Positions 9,268-21,675 of a stretch of DNA of 64,000 nt are shown one piece after another. The stretch comes from Basidiobolus meristosporus CBS 931.73 (Eukaryota; Basidiobolomycota; Basidiobolomycetes; Basidiobolales; Basidiobolaceae), in contig MCFE01000407.1 of the NCBI GenBank assembly GCA_002104905.1, forward strand, positions 16,411 to 80,410. Reading direction: 5' to 3'. A program made the position numbers and the translations under genes. Under the pieces are notes generated by a model, which saw only the letters and a list, made by a program, of their open reading frames with translations, ran no database searches and was not told the DNA's origin. How positions within the stretch are numbered: the first letter of the stretch is position 1; each line of letters starts with the position of its first letter.

Positions 9268-9831
9268 GGAGCAAGGAGCTAGATATTCAAGTACCTAATG
9301 CTATGAGAGCACATTTTGGCTCATAGTCAAGTGTGTCTAGGACAGTCTCATAAATGAGACACCAAACCAATAAGAATATAAGATCAAATAATCATCCAGC
9401 ATAATAAGCATGAATATACAGTTGATCATGACCCACCATGGTTAGCATTATAAATAAAGCTGTGGCATCACATACACACATATATATGACTCTGTTTCCC
9501 ATTTGGTTTGACTCACTTGACTTTATTTGCCACCAAAAAATAAAGCAAAGGTGTCTGGTTCCCAACAAAACCCCACCACAAATATGAGCAGCAAAATGGT
9601 TGGCCAACAGCTTGCCTTGACATTTGGTGCAACAAGCAGGGCTACATCCACAAAAGGCAGATGGATAGTGTGCATACTGAAGGTCATAGCAAACACTGCT
9701 CAGGCTCCCAATCAAGTGGGTAGTGGAGAATTCTTGGGGAGCCACAAGCAGACCATAATGCTCAGGCAGAAGAGAATCTAGCAAACACAGTACCTCTGCT
9801 TGCACATCAGCCAATAACTGCCATGACATCC
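9268..9831 (+). pseudogene. Tnp2-element promoter region and start of its accessory gene
   Basis: Positions 9268-9520 resemble the intergenic region at 16900-17060 (shared CATGACCCACCAT and ACACACATA blocks). A plus-strand frame from 9527 reads PPKNKAKVSGSQQNP and continues Ser/Gln-rich for about 85 codons. It matches the frame at 17073. The initiator position is TTG here and CTG at 17073, so the ancestral ATG is decayed in both. The gene lies divergent to the transposase. Confidence 0.5.
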
Positions 9832-10200
9832 CCTATGAAAAATAAATGTGATGATCCCATAAAAAGACTATCATAAGACTTAAATTTTGTGACTAAGCGG
9901 TAGTGATGCTATGAGGATACCTTACAAAAACCACTGGAGAAATTGCACCTGAGATTTCACAAATAACCTGGTCAAGATTTGCTATCACATCACTACCTAA
10001 GTTGCATTTGATTGGTTTCCTGCCATTTCTTGCACTGTCTGATCTTTGACCCTCAATCACCTCCTATGTTTGTGCACATTGGTTGGCTATTGCCTTTTTT
10101 CACACTCCTTACTTCCTGACACAACCATTGCTTTTACTTTTCATGCAACCAAGTTGGTTTATATTTGTTGAATATTCAACTGTAACTCAATTATAGATGG
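9832..10200 (+). repeat. ~360-bp repeat family (M3), near-complete copy
   Basis: Starts CCCTATGAAAAAT and shares ordered blocks with 33099-33320 and 34157-34520: TGATCCCAT, GTGACTAAG, AGGATACC-like, GGCTATTGCC and CACACTCCTTACTTC. It has no coding capacity. Its first bases match the end of the M2 MITE copy at 17442. Confidence 0.65.
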
Positions 10201-10239
10201 AACAGACTTATGCAAGTCCCTTATGAAAAGTAACTTGGT

Positions 10240-10727
10240 TCTGCATATGGATCTAATCCCAATTAGCTGGCAAAATCTTGCCATAAGAACATCAAAATGC
10301 CGCTGGAACTATTGACTCTGTTCACAATCTTGTGGCAGGATTGTAAGCAGTTAATATTCCTGAGTTGGGGAATAAGCTTGAGAGTACCTTTATGGTCTTT
10401 TGGCAGGACTTGAATTGCATTCTGATGGTCTTACTACAGTATGCATGTATTTGAGCAGGCATTGCTGGCCAATCTATAGAATGCCTTATACAGAAAAGAA
10501 GCTAGACAGTTTTCTGATTGCCTCAATGCAAACTTCTGTTGTCATTTATCCAGCAGTCAGCAGCATACAGCGGTTCCTTCTTAATGCTACTGCATTGATT
10601 TACTAAGTCCTATTTCAGCTTTCTACCTCTACTTGGACCATTCATATATTCCACTGTAGAGTCATGCTTTTTTATTTGCTTACTCTTGCTACCATAGGTA
10701 TATTGCATTTTAAGAGTTCACTTATTT
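10240..10727 (+). repeat. dispersed repeat (M4), copy 1
   Basis: Shares colinear blocks with 49481-50050: TTTACTAAGTCCTATTTC-like, TTTCTACCTC and CATATATTCCACTGTAGA. No open frame. It may be the terminal region of the Tnp2 element, because the second copy abuts the transposase C-terminus. Confidence 0.5.
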
Positions 10728-11108
10728 TTGTCATGATCAGTGACTGGTACTCCCACTTCATGGATTGTTGTCACAGAGTTGCATACAGACTCTGTATTGC
10801 CTGTTCCAGAATCTGAGGTTTTGCACATAAGGCATGGTAAGGTTCTTTATGATCATTGCACATCTGCCACCCAAATCCAGGGGCATTTCTTATGTAGATA
10901 GATCTCTTAACTGGGATAATCTGCGCTGATCTGTAACTGGCAAAAGATCCTTTTGTATCTTCCTGTACTACATTTGTATCTTCTTCATTAGTGGTTATTG
11001 CATTGCCAGAAAGTTGGCCAATAAGTGGCTTTCTGATCTAAATCCTCCTCAAATACAATGCTCCTGCTCTAGACCAGTCTCTGAATTTTACTATCATATA
11101 CTCTATGC
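10728..11108 (-). pseudogene. copia family A fragment, antisense
   Basis: Colinear with 41330-41710, the region between integrase and RT of the antisense copia A element. Shared blocks include the GATCCAGGGG and TTCTTCATTAGTG stretches and the ATCATACTCTATG-like end. Confidence 0.65.
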
Positions 11109-11920
11109 CCTCTACTGACTTCACAATATGCTATGAAGGTAATTTGGCCACACAGGTAGATTCAATCTGCAGTAGTCATCAGGATCTCAAAATGAGGTTG
11201 TCATAATGCAGGCAGCATGGAATTATTGATCCTCTGACATGATCATATGGTAGGATTGTGACAGCTCTGTGCCAAGGTTACTGCAAAATAAAGTTAAAAA
11301 CTTAACAATATACTAACCACAGGCCTAATATTCTGAATGCACCATTTAAGATAGAGTAGTGAGTGAATACAGTAGTGGCAGAGACCTATACATTCTGGTC
11401 TATGCTAGTAGATCAGTGCCCAAATCTGGTCACAAACCCCTTGCATATATGCTATCAGATGAGCATATTGGCTTTCATGATCCACTTCTGGATAAGTATT
11501 CTCACAATGTCAACATATAACTCACAATGCTTCCAATATACTCTTGGTAGAAATGGCTTCAGATGATCACTTGAGTAAGTATGTATGCAGCTCATCCAGT
11601 CCTTGCATTTGTATCTTTACATATGCAAAGAAATACTGATTGGAACTTGTAAGAAGTACTTTAGGGAGTGAGTACTTTGCAATATCTTGCCAGTTCTTTC
11701 AGATGTCTCCAGTATCTTGAAGGGCTCATCAAGCTTGAAAAGCCGCATATACAACTTGGGCATTAGCAGATGGATATTGTTGAAGAGCAAGTGCATTTCT
11801 CCCAGTGGAAAGCTGTTGCTCTGGCAGATTCCCTCTATCTGAAATATATCTTGTTTTTGATTAGTTTTGGATTTGGACCAATGGCTTATAGCTTACTAGC
11901 TTTGCTGCAAATGCAAGTGA
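11109..11920 (-). pseudogene. Tnp2-like transposase C-terminal fragment
   Basis: Colinear with 50640-51240 of the better-preserved copy, covering the region after the GDTPAI block. Frames are broken throughout. The sequence ends abruptly where copia B gag begins. Confidence 0.55.
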
Positions 11921-12163
11921 CCTTTGGGATATTGTCATGGTAGGAGGATGCCTCCCAAAAGTTTGAGGGAGGAAGCCTCAAAGCTCCAGTAGAAGGAACA
12001 TAGTGCATTCAACTGCACTTGCCTTAATGTCAAAGACCAACTATTAATTCAATGCTCAAGCGCAAAAGTGGCAAAGAATGCCTAGAAGGCATTAGAAGAC
12101 ACATACCAGTCATGTTCAGCTGCTAAGAAAATGTATCTCAGATGAGAATTCTTTACTGCTAAA

Positions 12164-12391
12164 ATGCCACCAAGAGAAGAAATGAAAAATCTATTTACCA
12201 GAGTTGCTCTGCTGGAAGGTGAGATGAAATCTGTGGGTGTACCAACTATGGATGAGAATGTGATAGTAACTATCCTGAATAACCTGACAGACAGGTTTCA
12301 GCTCCTTGCATCAGCCCTGCAGTCCAGAACTGAAGATTTGACCATAAACTATATTCATAGAAGGCTCCTGGATGACAAATCTAGAAAATAA
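12164..12391 (+). pseudogene. gag fragment of copia B (forward copy)
   Basis: Open for 75 codons. It contains VTILNNLTDRFQLL and LTINYIHRRLLDD, which match the gag of the copies at 58640-58830 and 62940-63180. Gag would form the virus-like particle. It cannot function here because upstream and downstream frames are broken. Confidence 0.7.
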
Positions 12392-15300
12392 AGTGCCAAT
12401 AAGAAGCAAGACCAAAATGCTGCAATTAGCAGTGATCACCAACAACACAGGTATCCAAGACCCTTTAGAGGCAATAGCAACCTGTTTTGCAACTACTGCA
12501 AAAGGAATGAGCACACATCATTCCTGTACTTCAAAAAGAGAGATAGTTGGTACAAAGAGCCTGAATATGGGAATGCTTCAACTATAAAAGATAGACAATG
12601 CATATCTGCAACGGATATGACCACAAACAAGGATTTTCAAGCATGGTAAATTGGCTTTGGAACATCTTAGCTTTTTTACAACAAAAGGAGCTTTGTACCC
12701 AATATTAAGAAATTCCTTTTAAGAAGGTTTTCCTGGGTGACAATTGAATATTTGATGCAGTGGGAGGAAAAAATATTCAGTAGAACCTTAGAAGCAGTAA
12801 AGGAGGCCACATGCTTACCTACAAAAAAGTACTCTATGTACTAGAAATAGCCAATAACCTACTATCTGTAAGCAAGCCCATAGCAGAAGGACGCAGTTTA
12901 AGCTTTGACAATTTTGGATGCAGGATCACATATCAGAATGGTGCCCATATTGCTTTGAGTATAAAAGATTGGAATCTGCACAAGCTGACTAATAATCAAT
13001 CATATATGGAAGCCAACATAAGTAACTTGAGCAACAGAAAACCAATGCCTTGGCACAGGATATCTGGACACATCAATTTTGATTGTTTGCACAAAATGAT
13101 CAAAGATCATCATCTGGAGTAAAAATTGTTCCCCCAGCTGATTTGGAGCACTGTGGAGCCTGTATATACAAGAAACTAGCCAGACAATCACTCAAGAGCA
13201 CTGTGTTCATCAAAGCTCAGAAACAATCAGATTTAATGCACTCAGCTCTGGTGCGGACCTATGCAATGTTTATTCCTAAGCAGAATGAAGTATTGAATCA
13301 CATTTATTGATGATTACAGAAGATACATGTGGGTCTACCTCATGAAAAGAAAGAAAGAAGCTCCATGTAAGCTGAGGGAGCTTAAAGCCCTGGTTGATTG
13401 AGAAACTGATGAAAAAATCAGCAAAATATGCTCTGACAATGGTGGAGAATATATCTCAAGATCCTTCATCCACAGCAGCAAAACTCTATGGGATAAAGTA
13501 AGAAACTACCATAACATACTCCCCACAGCAAAATGATCTTTAGAATGTGCAAATAGATCAATAACTGACATGGCAAGAACTATGATCCATGAGCAAAGAT
13601 TATCCTGTGACTTTGAGATGAAATAATATGCCACAGCTGTATACCATAAGAATAGGGGTTATAGCAGAATACTTGGTAAGTATAATCCACTTGAAGAGTG
13701 GTATGAATATAGATCAAGTGTCAAAGCATCTATGAATAGTTAGGTGTACAGTATATGCCAAGAAACTGCCTGGAATACAGTCAAAATTTGAGCCAAAAAA
13801 CATAAAATGCAAATTTTTGGGCTTCTGCCACAAGAGTAAAGCATAGACACTACAATACCAAGCCAAAGAAGCATGAACAAGTCTAGGGACTTGGTGCTTA
13901 ATGAAAATTTAAAATTATCACAAAAATTGATATCAGATGATGACAGAAATCTGGTCTCAAGTTTACCAATAGTCTGGATTGAATCAGAGCAAAGCAATGA
14001 ATATTTATTTACTCCAGAGAACTCTACAGTCCTTGGTGCAGCCTGAACCAGTGCTCAGAAATATCCCAGGACTGTTCATTCCAGAATTACATGCCAGAAT
14101 ATTCAACTGGATCAGAAATAGCCCAAACTACATATATCAATGAGGGTACAAACTTAGCTTGTGCCTATTTAGTGCATATTGACAAGCACCAGACTGTAAA
14201 AGAGGCCCTGAGTAGTCCTCAGACAAAGTGATGGAGATTCAAATGATTGAGGAGTATTAGGCCCTAATGGAAAATCAAACTTGAGACAAAGTCATATTAC
14301 CAGTCAACCAAAAATCAATTGGAGCAGATTGGTAATCAAGACAAAATACAAGGCTGATGGCACAGTTGAAAAATGCAACAAGCTTGTGGCCAAAGAATCC
14401 TCTCAATTATCTGGACCAGAATAAACTGAAACCTTTGCACCAGTAGCCAAGTTTAAATCCATCAGCTTATTATTAGCTATTGCAGCATAATATAAGCTCT
14501 TTATACATCAAATGGATGTGAAAACTGTATTTTGAGTGGAGAATCATGACAAAACATGTACATGGACCAGCCTGATGGGTTTGCTGGCCAGGATAGCCCC
14601 CATTTGGTTTGCAAGCTTAGAAAGACTCTATATGGTCTAAAACAATCACTAAGAGCCTGAAAATACAAGATAGATTTTAATTTGAAATCTCTGAGCTCTA
14701 GAGGAGTATGGCTAACTATAGCATTTACTATAAGCCAGATAGAGCAAATCCAGGTCTGCTAGCTCTATATGTGGATAATCCTATTATAGCCATCAATAAC
14801 CTTAAAATTTGAAGAGATTAAATCCAGCCAATCTAAGGTGCTCAGGATATCTGATCTAGGAAAACTCAGTCATTACAGAGGGAAAAAGTTCCCCATTGGC
14901 AAAAGTATCAAGAATATCACCCTAAGCCAGTCCAGGTATATTCAAGATATATTAAAGAAGTACCAAACTAAAGACTGTAAACTGGCACTGCTCAAATGGA
15001 GACAAACCCTAACTTAGTCAAAACTCAACCAAATTAAGGGAGCTTTGTGCCATCCCAAGGCCCTGACTTTCCTTATATAGTTATGCCTGGCAATCTAATA
15101 TGCATCATGCTTGGATCATGCCCTGATATGTCATACTCAGTGGGAGTTACCAGCCATCACAATCAGATCTATGGATCTGATAGTGCAGGAGTTAAGTAGA
15201 TTTTGAAATACCTAAAAGGAACTGCTGATATCTGCTTTAGGCACACATATAAGGACTTGGAGCAAGATTGTATGGGATACTCTGATACTGATTGAAGCAA

Positions 15301-15742
15301 AGCTTAGAAGACAGAAGATCCACTATGGGACACATCTTTCTTTACTGTGAAGCAGCAATTTCAGGGAATTCATGAAAGCAGCCAAACATAGTACTTTCTG
15401 CCACAGAGAAGAGTATATGGCAGCCAGTGAAGCTACAAAAGAGGCAATGTGGCTAAGGAAGCATTTTGAAGATTTAGGCTTATGTCAGCAAACTCCTATT
15501 GCTTAATTTTAAGATAATCCAGTGTGTGTACAATTAGGTAGATATCCAACTTTTCATGCTAGAGCTAAGCACATAGATATTAGACATAATTTCATATGTG
15601 AAGCTATAAAGAATAACTTAGTTAACTGTCCTACATATGAAATGATTGTTGATATACTTACTAAACCATTAGCTAGAGACAAACTTGAATATCTTAGATC
15701 AAAATTACAACCAGTTTGTACAAACAACTAGTTGAGTGTGAG

Positions 15743-16415
15743 TGTTGTAAGAATTTGTAGTTTCACCTGAATGTTCACCTAACTTGGTCATTTGGATTGT
15801 TGACTACACATCCTAGAGAATACTGACCAAATTTCTTGTTGAGATTTACTTAGAATATTCTTACCACCATGTCATATACCCAGAACATGAAAACTCTCAA
15901 AGTTATCCAAACAGCCCCAAGCTTAGCACACATGCTCTTGGGATGTTCCTAAGCCTATTCTATGTGCTTGTTATGCTAATATTATGTAAAGTATCAATAC
16001 TACTTCTAAATTCTATAAATCATTAAGTGAAAACTGCATCCCTAAGAGAAAAATTGAGAAAAGGCCAGCAAAATACCATGATAGTATCAGCTGAATCCCA
16101 AGTTTCTCAAAATTGACAACTCTCAGTATCTCTGTTCTGAGCTGATGGGCAGGTAAGCAAACAAGTTCTCCACAAGGAGACTAGGCAAACTAGCATCCAT
16201 ACCAAATTTGGGAATTAGCTGCCCATTACTTCCATCAAAAATTGCATTGAAATTTTGAACCCAAAACACCAGCCAAATACCAGCAAAATACCATCAGAAT
16301 ACCAGCAGAATATCAGCTAAGAATCAGATGAACTCCAAGTTTGAGATTTTTCTTAGGGGCGCATGCTCTAGTAGTTTTCCTATTCACTTACAATATCTCC
16401 AAGACTCTCACAACA
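15743..16415 (+). repeat. 3' LTR of copia B with inserted MITE
   Basis: LTR sequence 15743-16039 and 16359-16415 together match the 349-bp LTRs at 57868 and 60604. The interruption is the 319-bp MITE. The LTR begins TGTTGTAAG and ends CACAACA. Confidence 0.8.
16040..16358 (+). repeat. 319-bp MITE family (M2), copy 2
   Basis: Terminal inverted repeats CCCTAAGA and TCTTAGGG; 319 bp, the same length as the copy at 17442. It is inserted in a copia B LTR, so the empty-site sequence is known from the other LTRs. Left flank CTGCAT and right flank GCGCAT suggest an imperfect duplication. The interior has several CCAGCAAAATACC-type units. No ORF. Confidence 0.8.
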
Positions 16416-17072
16416 ATAGTATCCTTGTCACTTTTTTCTATGGGTGTTGTCTCATTGAATATTGCGATTTTGCCTGGCTCATGCAGAGCATTTTTTTGAA
16501 GGGAGATAGGTTTACAATCCATCAATGAGCCTTCTTTTCTCAGAGCTATAACTCTGCAGACCATATTTAGAAGGCTGCAGTGAGCCAAAAGACATTGCAA
16601 ACTAACTTGACTCAGTTAGCATAAGGTGCCAAGTGTGGCCAGGTGGTGATGTAGAAGTATTAAGTGACCAGCATGCTATTGTTGGTGCAGTAGTACCTGA
16701 CAAATGCTCAGATATGACTTGTGTGGCTACATTCTGGCCATGACACTTATGATACTTCCTATTCAGTCTGCAAGCCTTATGGCTGAGAGGCTTGTTACAA
16801 TAGACACATGTTCTCTTTCTCTTTGCTTACAGTATTGAATCAAAGTAGTCTTGTCCAAGGGGTAAACAGCTTTACACTCCACAGCATAATGCTATTATAT
16901 AACTTTTTTGTTAATTTTCAAGTGAGTCTAAGACAGTCTTGTTCATGAGATATTGTACCTATATGAGTATAAGACTCATTATGACCCACCATAGTTGGTG
17001 TTATGAATCAAGTAATGACACCACCTACACACATACATGTAATAATATTTCCTTTGACTCACCTCCATATCT
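16416..17072 (-). pseudogene. Tnp2-like transposase N-terminal part with Cys/His motif
   Basis: On the minus strand, about 16730-16830 encodes CVYCNKPLSHKACRLNRKYH. The same motif occurs at 20490-20580 as CGYCSKPLSHKACREHSKHY. C-x2-C-x6-7-C-x-x-x-x-x-(H) spacing suggests an N-terminal zinc-binding motif. Toward 16416 the acidic linker KEGSLMD...ETTP matches the start of the copy at 52345. The gene is divergent from the accessory frame at 17073. Broken by stops and by the copia insertion. Confidence 0.55.
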
Positions 17073-17381
17073 GTGCTGCTAAAAAATAAAGTAAAGCTTC
17101 TCTGGTTCTCTATCAACTCCATTCCTGACAGCAGCAGAAGAACTCTTGGACCACTGCTTGCTTTAACATTCAGTGCAACAAGTGAGGCTACATCCAAAAG
17201 AGGCCAAGTTATCAGCATGCCCACTCAAGGTATTAATACAGAATCCTCAGGCTCTAAGTCAAGTAGGCAGCTGAGTACTTCTGCAGAGCTGCAACCTAAC
17301 CATAATGCTCATGCAGATGAGAATGCAGCAAACACAGTATCTCCAATGAAAGACCAGCAAATGGCCATCATAAGCACCTAA
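17073..17381 (+). pseudogene. N-terminal part of the Tnp2-element accessory gene
   Basis: A 103-codon frame resembling 9527-9830: LKNKVKL, LALTFSATSEATSKRG, then Ser/Gln/Asn-rich sequence. The start position is CTG here, so it is decayed. It is placed head to head with the transposase. Function unknown; by analogy with plant CACTA elements the second gene may help bind the element ends. Confidence 0.45.
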
Positions 17382-17441
17382 CTACTTCAACACTTCAAAG
17401 GAGATACCTCTACCCAAGTTCCCCAGAAGGTCAAGACTCTC

Positions 17442-17760
17442 CCCTATGAAAAATCTCAAACTTGGAACTCACCTGATTATCAGCTGGTACTCTACTGGTA
17501 TTCTGACAGTATTTAGCTGGTATTCAGCCGGTGTTTTTTGCTCAAATATCCAGTTGCAATCTTTGATGGAAGTAGTGGGTAGCAAATCACCAAATTTAGT
17601 ATGAATCCTGATTGGCCTAGACTCCTCTTGGAAAATATGTCTGCTGTCTGCCCAACTGCTGGTACATGAGATAGTGATAGTTGTAAGATTTGAGAAACTT
17701 GGAATTCAGCTGATTTTATGATGGTATTCTGGTGGCCTTTTCTTATTTTTTTTCTTAGGG
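17442..17760 (-). repeat. 319-bp MITE family (M2), copy 3, inverted
   Basis: Reverse orientation relative to 16040-16358 and exactly 319 bp. It begins CCCTATGA and ends TTCTTAGGG. It is inserted in gypsy pol. Comparison with the empty gypsy site (near 37635) suggests a 3-bp duplication with one mismatch (CTC/TTC). Confidence 0.8.
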
Positions 17761-19147
17761 TTCTTGAAGGAATTTTCAGACCAGTTCCCAGATGAGCTTT
17801 TAAGCCTACCCCCAGTCAGAAATGTTAATCATTGCATTGACACAGGGGTTGGCCCTCCTGTGGGAAAGACACTTACAGAATGGGTCCATTGGAACTGGAA
17901 GAGATGCAGAGACAAATTGCTCAGCTATTAGAGCAAGGATATATGAGACCCAGCAAGTTGCTATGGTGAGTACCAGGACTTTTTGTGAGGAAGAAAGATT
18001 GAATACTTAGGATGTGCATTGACTATAGTGCCTTCAACTCAGCTACCATGAAGAATAGGAACCCTATACCTTTGATTGGTGAGCACTTGGACCAACTTAA
18101 TGAGCTACTATATTCTGCAAGTATAACCACATGTCAGGATACAACCAGTATATGGTGGAACCTGAAGATATCCCCAAGACAGCATTCAGGACCATAAATG
18201 GGCATTATAAGTACTTAGCCATGGGTTTTGACCACACCAATGCCCCTGTAACATGCATGAATGTAATGCAAGCCATCTTCTACAAGCACTTAGACAAATT
18301 TATATTATCTATCCATATGACATACTGCTTTACAGCAAGATGGAAGAGGCTAACTTGGTACACATCAAAAAGGTCTTGAAGAAGCTAATGGTGTACAAGA
18401 TATATGGCAAGTTAGCAAAGTGTAAGTTCCTTAAGTAGCATGTTGAATATCTGGGACACATAGTGGCTTGCACAGGAGTAACCCTAGACCCCAAGAAAGT
18501 AGTAGTTAGTCAAGCTTTGACATTTCACCATAGAACTGATGCAGTCACCAAGCAGCTTAGCAGATTGACTAGAAAAATACTGATCAAGTATGCAAATGGA
18601 GCTGGCAATAGATAGGACAAGTAAATAGACCAAGGGCAATACAGCTGGGATGTCAGAGTGCAGAACACAATGCAACAATCACCATTCTACTTAGTGTTAG
18701 AATGTTAACCAAAGATTCCAGGAGATTACACACAAACAAGGCTCACAGTCACCTAAGAGGATGAGCCTAGTCAGCCAAGTAGACACCAGAAACTGGAGCA
18801 AAGATGTCAAGACACAAAGGCCAAAGTGTCAAAAAGAGCAGAAAGTATGAAACAGAGATTTGATAGGACTATATCAGCAGAAGCATTGACAATTGGGAAC
18901 TTTGCAATGCAAAGAAACCACACTTGGAAGAAGTTTGAACCCCAGTGGTCCAGACAGTATCAGATTGTCAGGGAGCATTCATTTGCAACCTACTAGATAA
19001 TGGGAAAACAAGGGAATATCCTAAAAGACTTAGTACATAAAGACCAAATCAAGCTTGCAACACTTACAGGCAGTACTGAGTCATCATGATATTGGTATTG
19101 CAAGAAGATAGATTCAGGAGAACCCTATCAGATATAGTAGAGGAGAA

Positions 19148-19515
19148 TGCAATGATCTACTGCTTAAATATGCTGGTTATATTTCTGCTTAGACAAATCA
19201 ATTAGTTTTGCGCTAAGCCTATCAGAAGAACAGCACAATCTACTAAAACAGTAGCATTAATCAGCAGATGAATCAGTAGAACCTTATCAAATAGAAATAG
19301 ATACATGGAGTAAGATCTAATTAAGAGATGATGATGCTACTATATGACTCATCAGCCATAGTCTACTTTAGGAAGAACAGTTTTAAGCACCTCATCTGGC
19401 AAAGTGTATATAAGGAGCTGCCAGAGCCTCATTAAGAGTCAGTACAATTTATAGTAAATATAATACTTGCTAAACTCCCCATTCTTAAACAACCTTTATA
19501 TCAGGATTGGCAACA
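19148..19515 (+). repeat. 3' LTR of the decayed gypsy element
   Basis: 368 bp, colinear with the 368-bp LTRs of the intact element. It retains the GTATATAAGGAGC TATA region and ends GGCAACA. It has diverged visibly, including CCGC to CTGC near its start. Confidence 0.85.
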
Positions 19516-20960
19516 AATGAGTGAGGAGCGCCAGTGCATTAGAGTATTTGTTGAGCTGTATATGCTACTTCGGATGGGGTATTTCTGGAAAATATCTGCA
19601 GTGTTAGCAATGTTTATATCTTATGTGGTGAATTCCTAACATGTTAAAGACCATGTGGAAGTATAATTTTATTATGTAAGTGAAATGCTGCTGTCTATGC
19701 ATAGTAGTATCAGGATTGTTTCTGGGTCATATGTAGCCACCTGCATGATGGTTGTCAATTTGTAATGTGCTTATGGTTGGTTGCATCCCAGAATAACCTT
19801 ATCAAAAAGTAGCAGTACCTCCTCAATGCCCTCATTACCAATAATGGTGGAAACACACAGCCTCTTCATCTGCAACATTGTCATTGACCAATGAATAGAT
19901 TGCTATGTTTACTTAGCTCCATTGAATATTCTTGTCATTTTTTTCTCAGTGTGTGGTATTATTGCTTATTAGGATTTTACAGATAACATGCAGAGTACTT
20001 TTATAAGGGAAGATAGGCCTATAATTCATTAGTAAGACTTCTTTTTCAGATTTACCCCACAAAGCCCATATTCAGAAGTCCAATGTTAGCCAATAGGCAT
20101 CACAAGCCTATCTGGCTTGGCTTCCATAAGGTGACAAGTGTCAGGTGGACTCCTAACAGTTTCAGCATTATATGTATCCAGTGGCTATCCAGATATTATT
20201 GGTACTGTAGTGCCTGATGAATGCTCAAATATAGCCTCTGTGCCAAAACACTGCCATGATTGTTGTAGGTATCTTCACAAAAATACCAATTAGTCAGCAA
20301 GTTGGAGCTATTATCAGCAGGTTTATTCAGATGGCTGAGGTGAGCCAAAATGTGCCACAAACTTACCTGACTCAGTTTGCACAATGTGACAAGTGTAGCA
20401 AAGAGCTGCAATATAAGTTTCAAGTAGCCAGTAAGATATTGTTGATACAATAGTGATTGAAGAATGGTCTAAGTTCACCTCTGTGGCAAAGCACCAGCCA
20501 TCATTGTTGTAATGCTTGCTGTGCTCCCTGCAAGCTTTGTGGCTCAGAGGCTTGCTACAGTAGCCACATTGTCTTTTTTCCTTCTCACAATGAGCTGTAC
20601 TAAAGTAGTGTTATTCTTGGAGAAACTGCTGCACACTCAACAATGTACTGTTATTTCATCACTTTTTGTCAAAATTAATTCAAGTTCAAGATAGTCATGT
20701 ACATGAAACATCACAGTAACAAGAATAGAGAGCAGTGTATCTTGCTCTCCTCAGCAGTACACTGGAGGAATGCTTTTTTCAGCTTGAGCCCTGGCTTTTG
20801 CAACAGATGTCAAGGCAAGCTTATGTCAAGCTATGTTCAAGATTTCTCATGAAGAATTTGGCCAAAAAGGCAACTCAATTCAGGACCAGCAATAACAAGC
20901 ACAAAAGAAGACTGGTATAGTATTATCATTAAGCATACTCACTAATGACCCTCTATAAAC
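19516..20960. pseudogene. Tnp2-element remnant: transposase N-terminus (minus) and accessory start (plus)
   Basis: 19700-20130 on the minus strand aligns with 51930-52345 of the better copy. 20490-20580 (minus) encodes CGYCSKPLSHKACREHSKHY. A partial internal duplication is visible: the segment around 20200-20270 is echoed at 20420-20500. A short plus-strand frame (20735-20920, containing AKKATQFRTSNNKHKRR) lies where the accessory gene should begin. All frames are broken. Confidence 0.5.
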
Positions 20961-20964
20961 ATCT

Positions 20965-21235
20965 CAATTTTGGCATTTATCTGAATAGCTGTGATATTCC
21001 ATTAGTGCTTAATGGTATTGGGCTCATTTTCACCAGTGCATTTTCTTCTAATTTGAGTTGCATTTTCTGATGAAAGTAGAGGGCAGCTGGCCTATAACAG
21101 TAAGAATTCCAACTGCCCTAGTCATCTTTGGGAATATATATCTGCCTGTCTACTTCATAGTAAGTACAAGAGAGATTGCTCACTACCAGTTATAGGAAAT
21201 GGAATTTGTCAAAGTTTTCTAATTATGTAAGCCTA
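20965..21235 (-). repeat. old copy of the M2 MITE, inverted
   Basis: Weak but colinear similarity to 17442-17700, including the GATGAAAGTAG...GGGCAGCTGGCC block and the TGGGAATATATATCTGCC block. Termini are not preserved. Confidence 0.4.
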
Positions 21236-21435
21236 TTCATATAAAATATATTAGGGATCTGGCAGGGTACTGTCAGTTATGATTCAATCTTCTTATGATT
21301 CAATCTTCTTATATTTGTTGCAATATGGCTAAATCAAGCTTTCAGTGGTATGGGCACTTGGTAGCTAGACCTGACAAGTCTCTACCTGAATTTCTCCGCA
21401 CTCCTAATTACATTGGCTTATTCCTGTTGTCATAT

Positions 21436-21675
21436 TTGTTCCAGTAGTTTATATCAAATGAACTGACTGAGCTCATTATCCTTTATATCTGAGAGCTTTG
21501 ATTGCATGAGATCTTCCAGCATTCTTGGTTTGTATCCATCCACTATATGAAATGGTGTTTTATACCTTGTAAGGGCTCTTGATGTGGTGAACAATACTGG
21601 GATACATCCTCTAGCCCCTCTGAAGCTCACTCCCCCACAACCAATGCTCACATGCATAGAAATATATGGCCTCAT
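21436..21675 (-). pseudogene. Ty3/gypsy integrase C-terminal fragment of another lineage
   Basis: The minus-strand frame contains TRYKTPFHIVDGYKPRMLEDL, then LSDIKDNELSQ. It aligns with the segment [19 protein letters not shown] of the intact element but with clearly different residues. It is therefore a separate gypsy lineage. Only this piece remains. Confidence 0.55.

Larger units (their letters stand above)
11921..16415 (+). mobile_element. copia family B element, forward, 5'-truncated and decayed
   Basis: Starts inside gag (GGGATATTGTCATGG). It then runs through the zinc-knuckle region (about 12480), decayed protease (12640), GAG-pre-integrase, integrase (13300-13650), RT (14200-14800) and RNase H (15200-15730), all with many stops and frameshifts. 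The 3' LTR is 15743-16415, interrupted by a MITE. There is no 5' LTR. The downstream flank is Tnp2 transposase, so the element sits within a Tnp2 remnant. Confidence 0.8.
17391..19515 (+). mobile_element. decayed Ty3/gypsy element, same family as 35720-40657
   Basis: Nucleotide alignment to the intact element starts near 17391 (equivalent to about 37590) and covers RT up to about 18500. It then jumps to integrase C-terminus and GPF region (about 18590-19130) and the 3' LTR 19148-19515 (368 bp). The RT-to-integrase middle is deleted. A MITE interrupts it at 17442-17760. Stops and frameshifts are frequent. The 5' LTR and gag are absent. Many CpG sites of the intact copy appear here as TpG or CpA. 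Confidence 0.85.

Noticed and set aside
16270-16330. CRISPR-like short repeats (CCAGCAAAATACC units)
   Set aside because: Irregular spacing, no unique spacers, inside a eukaryotic MITE.
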